A stretch of DNA of 64,000 nt from CAYLLT01 sp964384465 (GTDB lineage: Bacteria; Planctomycetota; Phycisphaerae; UBA1845; PWPN01). Position numbers and translations under genes: made by a program. Shown piece after piece: positions 1-8,900 of this stretch; positions within the stretch are counted from its first letter, which is position 1, and each line of letters begins with the position of its first letter. The notes under the pieces are model-generated. The model saw nothing but the letters and a program-made list of their open reading frames with translations, was not told the DNA's origin and ran no database searches. The stretch is taken from assembly GCA_964384465.1 (NCBI GenBank), contig CAYLLT010000010.1:1-64000 (forward strand), written 5' to 3'.

Positions 1-2
1 GC

Positions 3-401
3 CAGCCCTCGCTTCAGGAGCTGGCCGACCACATGAAGATCTCTGAGCGGAAGGTGCGGATCATCCGCCGGGCGGTGAAGGCGTTCAGCGCACCGACTCA
101 ATCGGAAGGCGCGGACGGGTCGCTCAGCCTTTCGGAGATTCTGGCCGACTATCGCACGCCCGCTCCGGAGCAGGCCGCGCTGGACAGTGCCGACGCCGAG
201 GTGATCGGCCGGCTGCTGAACCAGATCGACGAGCGCGAAGCGACGATCCTGAAGCTGCGATTCGGCCTCGACGATCAAGAGCCGATGACGCTCAAGCAGA
301 TCGGGGCCAAGATCGGCCTGACCCGCGAGCGCGTCCGCCAGCTCGAGCGCGAAGCGCTCAAGAAGCTCCGCGAGGTGCTTCAGGAGACGGACGCGGTTTA
401 G
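3..401 (+). CDS. Sigma-70 family RNA polymerase sigma factor, regions 3-4 (5' end outside window)
   Basis: The reading frame is open from the first bases of the window, so this is the last 132 residues of a longer protein. The visible part starts in region 3 (LQELADHMKISERKVR) and ends with a textbook region 4: the segment around IDEREATILKLRFGLDD, then TLKQIGAKIGLTRERVRQLE, which is the helix-turn-helix that reads the -35 element. Primary and group 2 sigma factors share this C-terminus, so the exact class cannot be set without the N-terminal half. An internal ATG at 33 is not the real start because homology continues upstream of it. The gene is followed by a long palindromic repeat at 412-545. 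Confidence 0.93.
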   Translation, partial: QPSLQELADHMKISERKVRIIRRAVKAFSAPTQSEGADGSLSLSEILADYRTPAPEQAALDSADAEVIGRLLNQIDEREATILKLRFGLDDQEPMTLKQIGAKIGLTRERVRQLEREALKKLREVLQETDAV

Positions 402-411
402 TTTCCGTCCT

Positions 412-545
412 CTCACCACGGAGGCACGGAGAAGAAGATGGAGAGATAGAGAGACGGAGAGACGGAGAGAATGAGAGATTAGCACAACCGGGCGTTCTGC
501 ATCTCTCCTTCTCTCCGTCTCTCCGTCTCTCTATCTCTCCGTCTT
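412..545. repeat. Full-length GA/CT palindromic element, copy 1
   Basis: The element opens with CACCACGGAGGCACGGAGA. A 39-nt purine-only-style arm (441-479) then pairs with a 39-nt pyrimidine arm (501-539) with one mismatch, around a 21-nt loop. Further full copies lie at 25722-25849 and 41188-41342, with half copies elsewhere. As RNA it would make a very long stem between the sigma factor gene and the dehydrogenase gene. No protein is encoded; frames through it give only Arg/Glu or Ser/Leu/Pro-rich peptides. Confidence 0.85.
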
Positions 546-601
546 GATCTGCTCCCCGCTTCCCTTCCTCCAACTCGTGAAAGGTTATAGATTGTTCGGG
601 C

Positions 602-1723
602 ATGGCGACCGTTCGTGCTGCCGTGATGCCTGCTGCCAATCGACCGGTTGAGCTGCGCGAGCTTCCGTGGCCGCAGCTCGAAGACGACTCTGCCGTGCTG
701 CGCGTGCGGTACAGCGAGGTGTGCGGGACCGACGTGCACTTGCAGCACGGGCGGTTGACGGGCGTGCCGTATCCGCTGATTCCCGGACATGTGAGCGTCG
801 GCGTACTCGAACAAGTCCGCGGGCGGGTGACTGACGTGCACGGACGGGCGCTGCGGGAGGGGGAGGCGGTCACTTTTCTCGACGTGCATCGGACTTGCGG
901 AGAATGCTGGTATTGCCTGGTGGCCAGGGCGTCCACGCGTTGCCCGCATCGCAAAGTGTACGGCATCACATACGGGCTGGAAGACGGTCTGGCCGGCGGA
1001 TGGTGCGAGGTGGTTTACCTGCGGCCGGGCACGCGCATCCTGCCGCTGGACGGCGTGAGCATGGAGCGTTTCATGGCCGGCGGGTGCGGACTGCCCACGG
1101 CGGTACACGCGATCGAGCGGGCGGAGATCGCGCTGGGTGATACGGTGCTGGTGCTCGGTGCGGGGACGGTCGGATTGTCCGCTGTCGCGCTGGCGCGAGC
1201 GCGGGGCGCGAGTCGCGTCCTGTGCATCGGTGGGCCCGCGCGACGACTCGTTGTGGCCGAGCGCATGGGGGCCGGCGCGTGTTTCGACATCGGCGATGCT
1301 CGATCCGAGCCGCGAGCGCGAGCGAGCGGTCCTGACGATGAACGCTCAGAGTGGGTCCGCGAGCAGACCGGCGGGCGCGGGGCAGACGTGCTGATCGAAG
1401 CCACTGGTTCGCCTGCGGCCGTTGTCGAGGCCATGCGCTTTGCCCGCGACGCGGGACGAGTCGTCGTGGTCGGCCAGTATACGGATGCCGGCGAAATCAC
1501 GTTCAACCCGCACCTCGACCTGAACCGCAAGCACCTCGACGTTCGCGGCTGCTGGGGTTGCGATTTTTCGCACCTGTATCGCGGGCTCGATTACCTGCGG
1601 CATGGCGTACTCGCCGCCGCGTGGGATGAGATCGAGGTGGAGAAGTTTAAGTTGGCGGATGCGCAGAAGGGGCTCGATGCGGTGGCCGCGGGCCGCGTTG
1701 TGAAGGCGCTGATCGAACCATAG
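602..1723 (+). CDS. Zinc-dependent alcohol dehydrogenase (MDR superfamily)
   Basis: A 373-residue medium-chain dehydrogenase/reductase, likely oxidising an alcohol or polyol with NAD(P). The catalytic-domain ligands Cys41 and His63 are visible, and the structural zinc lobe has the CGECWYC spacing with a fourth Cys nearby. The Rossmann motif VLVLGAGTVGLSAVA follows around residue 180. The usual GHE motif reads GHV, so the conserved Glu after the ligand His is missing. Around residues 233-245 the sequence SEPRARASGP is encoded by a CG-rich repeat (1303-1332) that resembles intergenic hairpins elsewhere in the window. The ATG at 602 fits the family's N-terminus. The substrate is not predictable. 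A 27-bp hairpin follows the stop codon. Confidence 0.85.
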   Translation: MATVRAAVMPAANRPVELRELPWPQLEDDSAVLRVRYSEVCGTDVHLQHGRLTGVPYPLIPGHVSVGVLEQVRGRVTDVHGRALREGEAVTFLDVHRTCGECWYCLVARASTRCPHRKVYGITYGLEDGLAGGWCEVVYLRPGTRILPLDGVSMERFMAGGCGLPTAVHAIERAEIALGDTVLVLGAGTVGLSAVALARARGASRVLCIGGPARRLVVAERMGAGACFDIGDARSEPRARASGPDDERSEWVREQTGGRGADVLIEATGSPAAVVEAMRFARDAGRVVVVGQYTDAGEITFNPHLDLNRKHLDVRGCWGCDFSHLYRGLDYLRHGVLAAAWDEIEVEKFKLADAQKGLDAVAAGRVVKALIEP

Positions 1724-1792
1724 GACCGCGGCAACTTGTTGCCGCAATCTGCGATAAGCCGAAGATTGCGTCAACAAGTTGACGCGGTCCTT
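1723..1792. repeat. Inverted repeat directly after the dehydrogenase gene
   Basis: Two 27-nt arms (about 1723-1749 and 1766-1792) pair with two mismatches; each arm is itself near-palindromic around AACTTGTTG/CAACAAGTT. A partial copy, GCGTCAACCAGTTGACGCGG, lies at 3655-3674. It could act as a transcript 3' end, but no T-run follows. Confidence 0.6.
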
Positions 1793-1831
1793 TGTTTGGT
1801 TCTCGCGCACTCTGGATCATAATCGGTACCG

Positions 1832-3496
1832 TTACCACTTCTTGCCGTTTTTGCGCGTGCCGCAGATTGCGACCTCGAGGCCGAGGGCGTCGGCCATCGC
1901 GGCTTTGGCGAGCATGGCCTTGTCGGATTCTTCTACACTGTTGGCGTAGGCGACGTGGATGTGGTTGGCTTTGTGTCTGGCCATCATTTGATCGCGGGTG
2001 ACGCCGTAGGTGACGGCGTGCATGATCGGCCACTGCGGCGTTGTCGCCTGCCAGCGGCGGTTTGTTTCTTCGTCCGGCAGCGCGACCACGCCGGCGCGGC
2101 CGAGGTCCATTTTCAGCCTGCCGTTTTCGATGAAGACGCGCGACCAGACGATCTCGCCGGGTTTGGAGACGCCTTTGAGCGTGCCGCCGCCGAGGCGGAA
2201 GTACATGGGCGGCTGGCGCTCGCTGGATGCACCCTGCCAGCCGCCGATGAAATGGGCGGGCGGGGCGGAGCCGCTGATGAGAAACACCCAGACGTAGTCG
2301 GGCACCGTGCCGGAGCGATCCACATCGCCCCAGCGCAGGTCGTGCAGCGTGTTTTCCGGCGGCTGGCCCATGACGGTGTGCACGCGACAGGTCATGAGCG
2401 CGTCGAGGCCGGCGCATTCATCGACTTCGTTGAAGTGCGGGAGGGGTTGACCTTCGTAGAGCATGCGCTGACCGTCGCGGCTTCGCACCGGCGGGCGATC
2501 GGCGTTGTTCAACATGCCTTCCACGAGGTCGCTGGCGGGCAGCAAGTCCTTGAGGCCCTGCTGATATTGGATGCCGATGGTGTGGCAGCCGAAGTCGTCG
2601 GCGATGCGCAGCGCGGCGATGTACATCTTGCACTGAAGGTGGATCTGCCGGTCGGTGAGGTGCTCTTCTTCGCTGGGGCCGGTGACGAATTTCATGCCGC
2701 GCTCTTCCATCCAGCGGCGGACGGCGGTGGCCTCGTCGTCGCTCGTCTGCATTGTTTCGTAGTACAGGGCGGATTGACTGAGCCGCTCCTTGTACACGCC
2801 GGTGGGGTTGAGCAGGTGATCGGGGATGATGGCGTTGAACATGCCCATGCAGCCTTCGTCGAACACGCCCATGATGGCTTTTTCGCGCTGGAGCTGCTCG
2901 GCGAGCGCTCGACCGAGACGGCGTTCGGCGGAAGGCACTTTCACATTCTTGAACCGCTTGACGTGATCGGTCTTGTGGCGGACGGAGCCCTTGTCGAGCC
3001 ATCGCTTGAGATTCGCTCGGAAGCCGGGGTCGGAGAAATCCTCGCTCCAGAGCGTGGAATAGTTGACGCCGGCCTTGGTGAGCGAGCCGTTCAGGTTGAG
3101 CGTGCCGACCAGGCCCGGCCAGGTGCCGGACCAGTTGGCGACGGTGAGGATCGGGCCTTTGTGGGAGATCAAGCCCGCCAGCACGTGATGGGAATACTGC
3201 CAGACGGCTTCGGCGACGATGAGCGGGGCCTTGCGATCGATGCCTCTGAAAACCTCCAAACCCTCTTTTTGTGAGCTGATGAAACCGTGCTGCTCATGCG
3301 GCTTATAGGGATGGGCCCGCACGACGGCGTGACCGGCGTCGGCGACGGCCTGCGCGAGGGCCTCCTCGATCTTCTGCTGCTCCGGCCAGCATTTCTGGTT
3401 GGCGGACAGCCGCAGGTCGCCATTGGCGATCAACTGGACCTGTTTTTTCTTAAGTTTGGGGGGCTTTGATAATTTGGGAATGTCGTAAGCGGCCAT
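1832..3496 (-). CDS. L-fucose/L-arabinose isomerase-like protein
   Basis: A 554-residue soluble protein. Its overall plan fits the fucose isomerase family, which interconverts aldoses and ketoses using two acidic metal ligands. Segments such as VFDEGCMGMFNAIIPDHLL, FNEVDECAGLDALMT and CRVHTVMG place conserved acidic and His residues where the family keeps its catalytic and metal-binding groups. The length is slightly under that of E. coli FucI (about 590). The ATG is preceded by GGAGGGA on the minus strand, supporting this start. It is convergent with the dehydrogenase gene. Assignment to fucose rather than another sugar is not proven, although a GDP-fucose synthase gene occurs at 30.2-31.2 kb. 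Confidence 0.7.
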   Translation of the reverse strand: MAAYDIPKLSKPPKLKKKQVQLIANGDLRLSANQKCWPEQQKIEEALAQAVADAGHAVVRAHPYKPHEQHGFISSQKEGLEVFRGIDRKAPLIVAEAVWQYSHHVLAGLISHKGPILTVANWSGTWPGLVGTLNLNGSLTKAGVNYSTLWSEDFSDPGFRANLKRWLDKGSVRHKTDHVKRFKNVKVPSAERRLGRALAEQLQREKAIMGVFDEGCMGMFNAIIPDHLLNPTGVYKERLSQSALYYETMQTSDDEATAVRRWMEERGMKFVTGPSEEEHLTDRQIHLQCKMYIAALRIADDFGCHTIGIQYQQGLKDLLPASDLVEGMLNNADRPPVRSRDGQRMLYEGQPLPHFNEVDECAGLDALMTCRVHTVMGQPPENTLHDLRWGDVDRSGTVPDYVWVFLISGSAPPAHFIGGWQGASSERQPPMYFRLGGGTLKGVSKPGEIVWSRVFIENGRLKMDLGRAGVVALPDEETNRRWQATTPQWPIMHAVTYGVTRDQMMARHKANHIHVAYANSVEESDKAMLAKAAMADALGLEVAICGTRKNGKKW

Positions 3497-3682
3497 TTTG
3501 AGGGGTTCCCTCCAAATTACGAGGATACTGTCGCTGGATTTCGGTGAATAGTTCTAATGTGTGCGTGGAACCCGTGCAAGATGCCCCGGCGGTGCACGTG
3601 TGCTTTGTCTCAGCGCGTCATCGTGAGAATCGCGACGGTTTACTGCCGTAAATGCGTCAACCAGTTGACGCGGTCCTGGTGA
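3497..3682. other. Intergenic region with a partial repeat copy
   Basis: No gene seen. Positions 3651-3676 hold a half copy of the hairpin at 1723-1792. On the minus strand, TTGCAC near 3577, a 17-nt spacer and TAGAAC form a weak promoter candidate for the isomerase-like gene. Confidence 0.4.
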
Positions 3683-4258
3683 TCAGAGACTTTCCTCCCG
3701 CCGGATCACGTTGCCGAGATGGAGGCGATAGACGACGTTTGGAGGTAAATACGGGTAACGATAGATGCCCGGCGGCAGGTCGGCGCAGAGCACGTACACG
3801 TCTTCGTCAGCGATGCGGCAGCGGGCGACGGCGTGTTTCTGGCCCTCCATGCTGAAGGCGGCCGCCAGCTTGAAATCGGTTACGGCTTCACCCGGCGCGA
3901 CTTTGGCCAGCATCTCCCGCGTTCGCTGCTCGACATCGGGCGGCAATTCTTCGAGCGGTACGCGCGCGATGCTCATCACCAGCATGAAGCGCGTGCCCAG
4001 GTGCAGGCTGTAGAGTTCGTCCGGCGAAAGGCTCCACGCGGGATAGTAGTTGGGTTCGGTCTGACCGGCGACGACGTGATAGGTTTCGGGGGCGGTGCCA
4101 CCGATCGCCGCCTGGAAGGAGAAGATGCTGACCGGACCTTCGCCTTCCAGAACGCGCTCGTTGAAGCGGCCGAGGAGGGTCAGTTCCGCCGGTGCGGCCG
4201 GGCCTAACTGCTTCCGCAGAAACTCGCGGGCCATTTGCTCGTGATCGTCGTCGGCCAT
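3683..4258 (-). CDS. Conserved hypothetical protein, 191 aa
   Basis: A soluble acidic protein with no signal peptide or membrane segment. The middle contains EPNYYPAWSLSPDELYSLHLG, and the C-terminal part repeats the theme with YRYPYLPPNVVYRLHLGN, so it may hold two related beta-rich halves. I do not recognise a family. It starts 3 bp after the stop codon of the upstream membrane glycosyltransferase-like gene on the same strand, so the two are probably cotranscribed and may work together. Confidence 0.7.
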   Translation of the reverse strand: MADDDHEQMAREFLRKQLGPAAPAELTLLGRFNERVLEGEGPVSIFSFQAAIGGTAPETYHVVAGQTEPNYYPAWSLSPDELYSLHLGTRFMLVMSIARVPLEELPPDVEQRTREMLAKVAPGEAVTDFKLAAAFSMEGQKHAVARCRIADEDVYVLCADLPPGIYRYPYLPPNVVYRLHLGNVIRREESL

Positions 4259-4261
4259 TCT

Positions 4262-5818
4262 TCAGATGGTAGGCTTTGCCGGAGTGCGGGTAAACCGCGA
4301 CGATGAAATGCGATCCGGCCGCGAGGCGGGAGCGGGCGGTGGGTGAAGTCTCGCCGCCGCTATAACCGTGGCTGCGCTGCCGAGCAATGCGAGCAGCGTG
4401 AACGCCCACTCGTAATCGGCGCTGTGAGAGCGGGCCTGCCAGTATTCCTCGTGAAGGGGGCGAATGGTTTCGTTGAAACTCTTCACGGCGCTGCGCTGCT
4501 CGGGCGGCAGAGCGGTCAAAGCCCGGTTGTATTCTCGGCGGGCCTGCTGCTCGAACGACGTCCAGCCGCCCGGCGGCATGGTGAGCCACAGCGGCCAGGT
4601 GATCTGGGCGGTAGCCACCGCCGCAAGTATCAACAGGCCCGGCCAGAAGCGAGGCCACAGCATGGCCGCTGTGAGCAGGAAGGGCAGGACCAGGAGCAGA
4701 TACCGCTCGTGTACGCGGGTGGGCAGCATGACGAAGGCCAGCAGCGTCAAGGCGGCGAAGACAATCAGCAATCGCGGTTCACGGCGGAATCGCCACGCCC
4801 AGAGGAATGCGGCGGCCAAGCCCACCATGAGCAGGACCTTGCCCCAGGCATCCCTGGTCAGGCCGAGCCAGCGAGCGGCGGGATCGGCGGCGTCCGCGAG
4901 CAATAGATCCAAATACCAGATATTGAAGGCAAACAAGGTGGTTTTGTCGCTGTAAGCATCGACCAGGTTTTCGACGTAGCCGGCCCGCCACCAGGCGGCG
5001 CCGCTGTGAAGCGTGAAGGGCAAGGCGATCACGAATAACCCCGCCGCCGCCAGGATCAGCGACAGCAGCGGCTTCCAGACGGGGCGAACGAGGAGCAGCG
5101 AAGCGGCCCATACAGGCGCGAGCAGGACCGCCTGCGGTTTGAGTCCCGCGGCCACGCCGTACAGCACAGCGGCCAGCAGCCAACGATGCGCGAGCATGGC
5201 CCACAGCATCCACACCGCCGGCGCCAGTACGACGGAGTCCATCTGCCCCCACAGAACCGAATCCCACCACAATGGCGGAAGCAGCAGCGCCAACAGATAA
5301 GTCCAGCGCACGCCCCGGCCGGGCTCGTAGCGGCGGCCCCCTGTGGCCACCGACGCTGGCCACGGGGGGCCAGCGCTACACAAACGCACGATGGCGGCGC
5401 AGCCGGCGGCCAAGGCGAAATCGGCGAGGATGCTCCAACTCTCGAAGACCGCGCGGGAGGTGATGGTGTTAATCAGGCGGTCCGAGCTGACGAGCTTGAA
5501 GACCGCGCCGGAGATGCCCAGCAGCACGGCGGCGAGCGGCGGATAGTTGCACAGCCGATCGAAAGCCCGCTGCGTGATCGACCATTTGCCGTCCTCGTAA
5601 ACACGCACATCCCATCGGGGCGGCGGATGATCGTAGAGCGTGAGCAGGCCGTGGTCGGCCGCCTGTATGCCCCAGCGGACAAAGTCATCGTGATCTGGCA
5701 TGTAGCCGTAGCGCGGGGCCAGCGGCAGAAGCGCGACACGAAGGGCCAGACCCGCCAGTGTGGCGGCAATCCAGAACCAATGCCTGCGAGCAGGCGGCAT
5801 CGACGGGTCGGCAGGCAT
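4262..5818 (-). CDS. Multi-pass membrane glycosyltransferase-like protein (GT-C fold type)
   Basis: 518 residues with about ten hydrophobic segments. The first external loop has an acidic motif (PDHDDFVRWG), followed by NYPPLAAVLLG. This layout is typical of GT-C enzymes, which transfer a sugar from a lipid carrier using a loop Asp; a PIG-M/ALG or GT39/GT87-like role is possible. The C-terminal 100 residues are soluble and helical. Residues about 146-165 (around GPPWPASVATGGRRYEPG) are coded by a palindromic repeat, 5325-5382, of an intergenic type common in planctomycete genomes, apparently inserted in frame in a loop. The acceptor is unknown. Confidence 0.65.
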   Translation of the reverse strand: MPADPSMPPARRHWFWIAATLAGLALRVALLPLAPRYGYMPDHDDFVRWGIQAADHGLLTLYDHPPPRWDVRVYEDGKWSITQRAFDRLCNYPPLAAVLLGISGAVFKLVSSDRLINTITSRAVFESWSILADFALAAGCAAIVRLCSAGPPWPASVATGGRRYEPGRGVRWTYLLALLLPPLWWDSVLWGQMDSVVLAPAVWMLWAMLAHRWLLAAVLYGVAAGLKPQAVLLAPVWAASLLLVRPVWKPLLSLILAAAGLFVIALPFTLHSGAAWWRAGYVENLVDAYSDKTTLFAFNIWYLDLLLADAADPAARWLGLTRDAWGKVLLMVGLAAAFLWAWRFRREPRLLIVFAALTLLAFVMLPTRVHERYLLLVLPFLLTAAMLWPRFWPGLLILAAVATAQITWPLWLTMPPGGWTSFEQQARREYNRALTALPPEQRSAVKSFNETIRPLHEEYWQARSHSADYEWAFTLLALLGSAATVIAAARLHPPPAPASRPDRISSSRFTRTPAKPTI

Positions 5819-5953
5819 GGCACTCCATTGGAAGGTGGGAGACGCATGTTGTCCAGGTAGATGCTTTCACGCGGGGCGTGAATCCTTGATGAGTGAGGCG
5901 TCGCGCGGTTTACAAACCGCGGCTCAACATCGCGTGGTCTTCAACCGTCCTGG

Positions 5954-8900
5954 TCAGGAATTGACGCAGTTGGTGTCGAGTGGATTGTTCTGACCACTGT
6001 AACAGCGCTGGAACAGGCCGAAGTCGGAGTGGTCGTTATCGCCGTCCTGATCGAGGTCGGCGTCCTGGCAGGCGGGGTCGGGTTGCGGGACCTCGGGCCC
6101 GAGGCGGCAATCCTTGAGATGATCGAAATCGTCGGCATCCACGTCGCCGTCGCCGTCGAAGTCAGCGGGCACGGTCGGCGGGCAACCGAACGAATCGACT
6201 GTGACGCCGGGGATGGTGTTGGGACAGTCGTCAAGACAATCGGGTACGCCGTCTCCGTCGGTATCGGGGCTGCTGACGGTGAAGTTCTTCTGGCAGGTTA
6301 CGCTGTTGTTGGCGGCGTCTTTGACGGTGATGGTGACGGTGGTGTTGCCCAGGCCGACGAATGTGCCGGCCGTCGGGCTTTGCGTCTTGGTCAGCGAGCC
6401 GCTGGGCGTGCAGTTGTCCGTGGCGGTCACATCACCCAGCATGTTCGGCACGGGGGCCTGACAGTTCGCACCAGCGGTTGCGGAGGCATTCGCGCCGCAC
6501 GCTGTGATGTTCGGGGCGGTGGCGTCGTTCACGGTGAAGGTCTTCTGGCAGGTCGCGCTGTTGTTAGCGGCATCTTTTACGGTGATGGTGACGGTGGTAT
6601 TGCCCAGGCCGACGAATGTGCCGGCCGTCGGGCTTTGCGTTTTGGTCAGCGAGCCGGCCGCCGTGCAGTTGTCGGTCGCGGTTACGTCACCGAGCATGTT
6701 CGGTACGGCCGCCTGGCAACTGGCGTTTGCGGATGCGGAGGCATTTGCGCCGCAGGACGTGATGCTCGGGGCAGTGGTATCGTTCACGGTGAAGGTCTTC
6801 TGGCAGGTCGCGCTGTTGTTAGCGGCATCTTTTACGGTGATGGTGACGGTGGTATTGCCCAGGCCGACGAATGTGCCGGCCGTCGGGCTTTGCGTTTTGG
6901 TCAGCGAGCCGGCCGCCGTGCAGTTGTCGGTCGCGGTTACGTCACCGAGCATGTTCGGTACGGCCGCCTGGCAACTGGCGTTTGCGGATGCGGAAGCATT
7001 CGCGCCGCAGGAAGTGATGGTCGGCGGCAGCGTGTCGGGGCTGCACGCGCTGGTCACCGTCAGGATGCCGGAGGAGCTGGTGAGCGACTGGCCGTCCGGG
7101 TTGGTCACGGTCACGGTCTGTGCCCCGGTGGCTGCGCTCACTGTGGAGATATTCAGCGTGACATGCGTCGGATCGGTATAAGTGACGCTGTTGACTAACA
7201 CGCCGCCGCTGACGGCGGCACCGATGCGGCAGGCGAAACCGGCGCCGGGATCGTAGAAGCCTGAGCCATCAATTTGCGTGCCCGTGATGGTGACGTTCAC
7301 GGAAGCCTGTCCCTGCGCGACGGTGGGCGGGTTCGCGCTGGCGGGGGTGGCGGGCGGCGGGGCCAGCAATTTCACCACGCGCACGCCGTAAGAGTTGGTC
7401 GCGTTGCAGAATTCCTGAATCGTCCACATGGTCATGTCGTCGCAGGGGTCGAGGCTGGTGTAGGAATAATCGCCCCAGCGGCGGCCGTAGGGGCCTCCCG
7501 GATCACTGGACGGGTTATACGCGGTAGTGGCGGTGGTATAGAGCACAGGCGTTCGGAGCGTGCCGAGTGCATCGGTGCCGAGCCGGCCGACGGTTGCAGC
7601 GTTGGCATATTCGTTCGTGCCGGCGGCGCTGCAGCCCAGGGCCATGTGTCCCTGACCGGAAACCATCACCGATGGGATCCAGTAATTGCGTTCATCGAAG
7701 GTGTTGGTGCCGGTGATGGTCGAGAGGGTGCCCGTCTGGACGACGCTGGGGGTTTGGCCCGTGGGGATGCCGGTCAGCTCATACCATCGGCAGCCGTTGC
7801 GGGTGGCACCCGAGGTGACGGCCGCCCCGGAGTTGTTGACGCCGATATTGTGGGCGGTCCACAGCCGGCCGTTCCGCAGACAGGCGTTCATCAACCGCCA
7901 GTCGAGGGCATCCAGATAACCGTTGCTGCCTCCGGTGTTACCCAGATGGCGAACGGTGATCGGCTGCGATGTCAAATTGGTGGAGATGGACACATTTCCA
8001 GAGATGGAGGGCGTTCCGGCGGGATTGCTGATCCGTCGAAGTGCAAGCCGTCCGTAGAACTGGCCATCCACGCCGATGAAGTATCCTTCGGCAGCCGCTG
8101 GATCAAAGTTGTCGACGCCCTGGGGGGTATAGGGCCCGGCCCCGGAGCCGCTCATCAGCTTGCGAAACGCGGTCACCACGATCGGCCCGGCACCGAGTAT
8201 GGAGCTTTTGCGAACGACGAAGCCGGTGGTGTTGTAAAAGTCTCCCAGGCCGGTGGTGTTGAACACGTTGACGCCGATGTAGAGGGCGTTGGCGTCGATG
8301 CCGAGGGTCGGGTAGTCCGCGAATTTGTTGGAATCGCCGGCCGGCGAAGCGAGATCATGCTGGAACTGAAAGAAGGTCCAGACGGTGCTCCCGGTGATGG
8401 TGCTGGTGTTGCTGACCGCGATGAGGACGCGGTTGGGCAGCAGGCCGGCCTGACCGGGGACATCGATGATGATGATGAACCACCGGCCGGAGAGGCGGTC
8501 GTAGCGGATGCGCGGGTCGCTGGTGAAATTGTTGGCGGTCGGCGGAGTCATGACCGAGTTGAAGAACACATCGGGATCGACGTTGAGCACGCCGTCGGCG
8601 ATTCCGGTGGTCTTGTTGAAGCTTCGGATGCGTCCGTTGACGGCGACGATGAATTGCGTGGGCCCGGCAGCGCCCATGCTGTCGGGGGGGAATGCGCCGG
8701 TGTCGGCCAGTGTGGCGCCGGTGAAGTTGATGCCGAGGGTTTGCGGGGCGAGCGGTTCGACGGGTGCTTCGCCGCCGGTGTCCTGGCCGGGTGCCTGGGC
8801 GTTGGGCGGCAGGAGTTCGCGGCTGATCCGGTATCGGGGGCGGATGCCTTGGCTTTCATCGCGTTCGGGTCGTCCGGCCTGGTGCTGTTCCTGGCGGGCC

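Noticed and set aside
358..1108. Minus-strand frames near the first palindrome
   Set aside because: Composed of repeat and antisense sequence.
1955..3274. Plus-strand open frame (439 codons) inside the isomerase-like gene
   Set aside because: Antisense shadow with biased composition.
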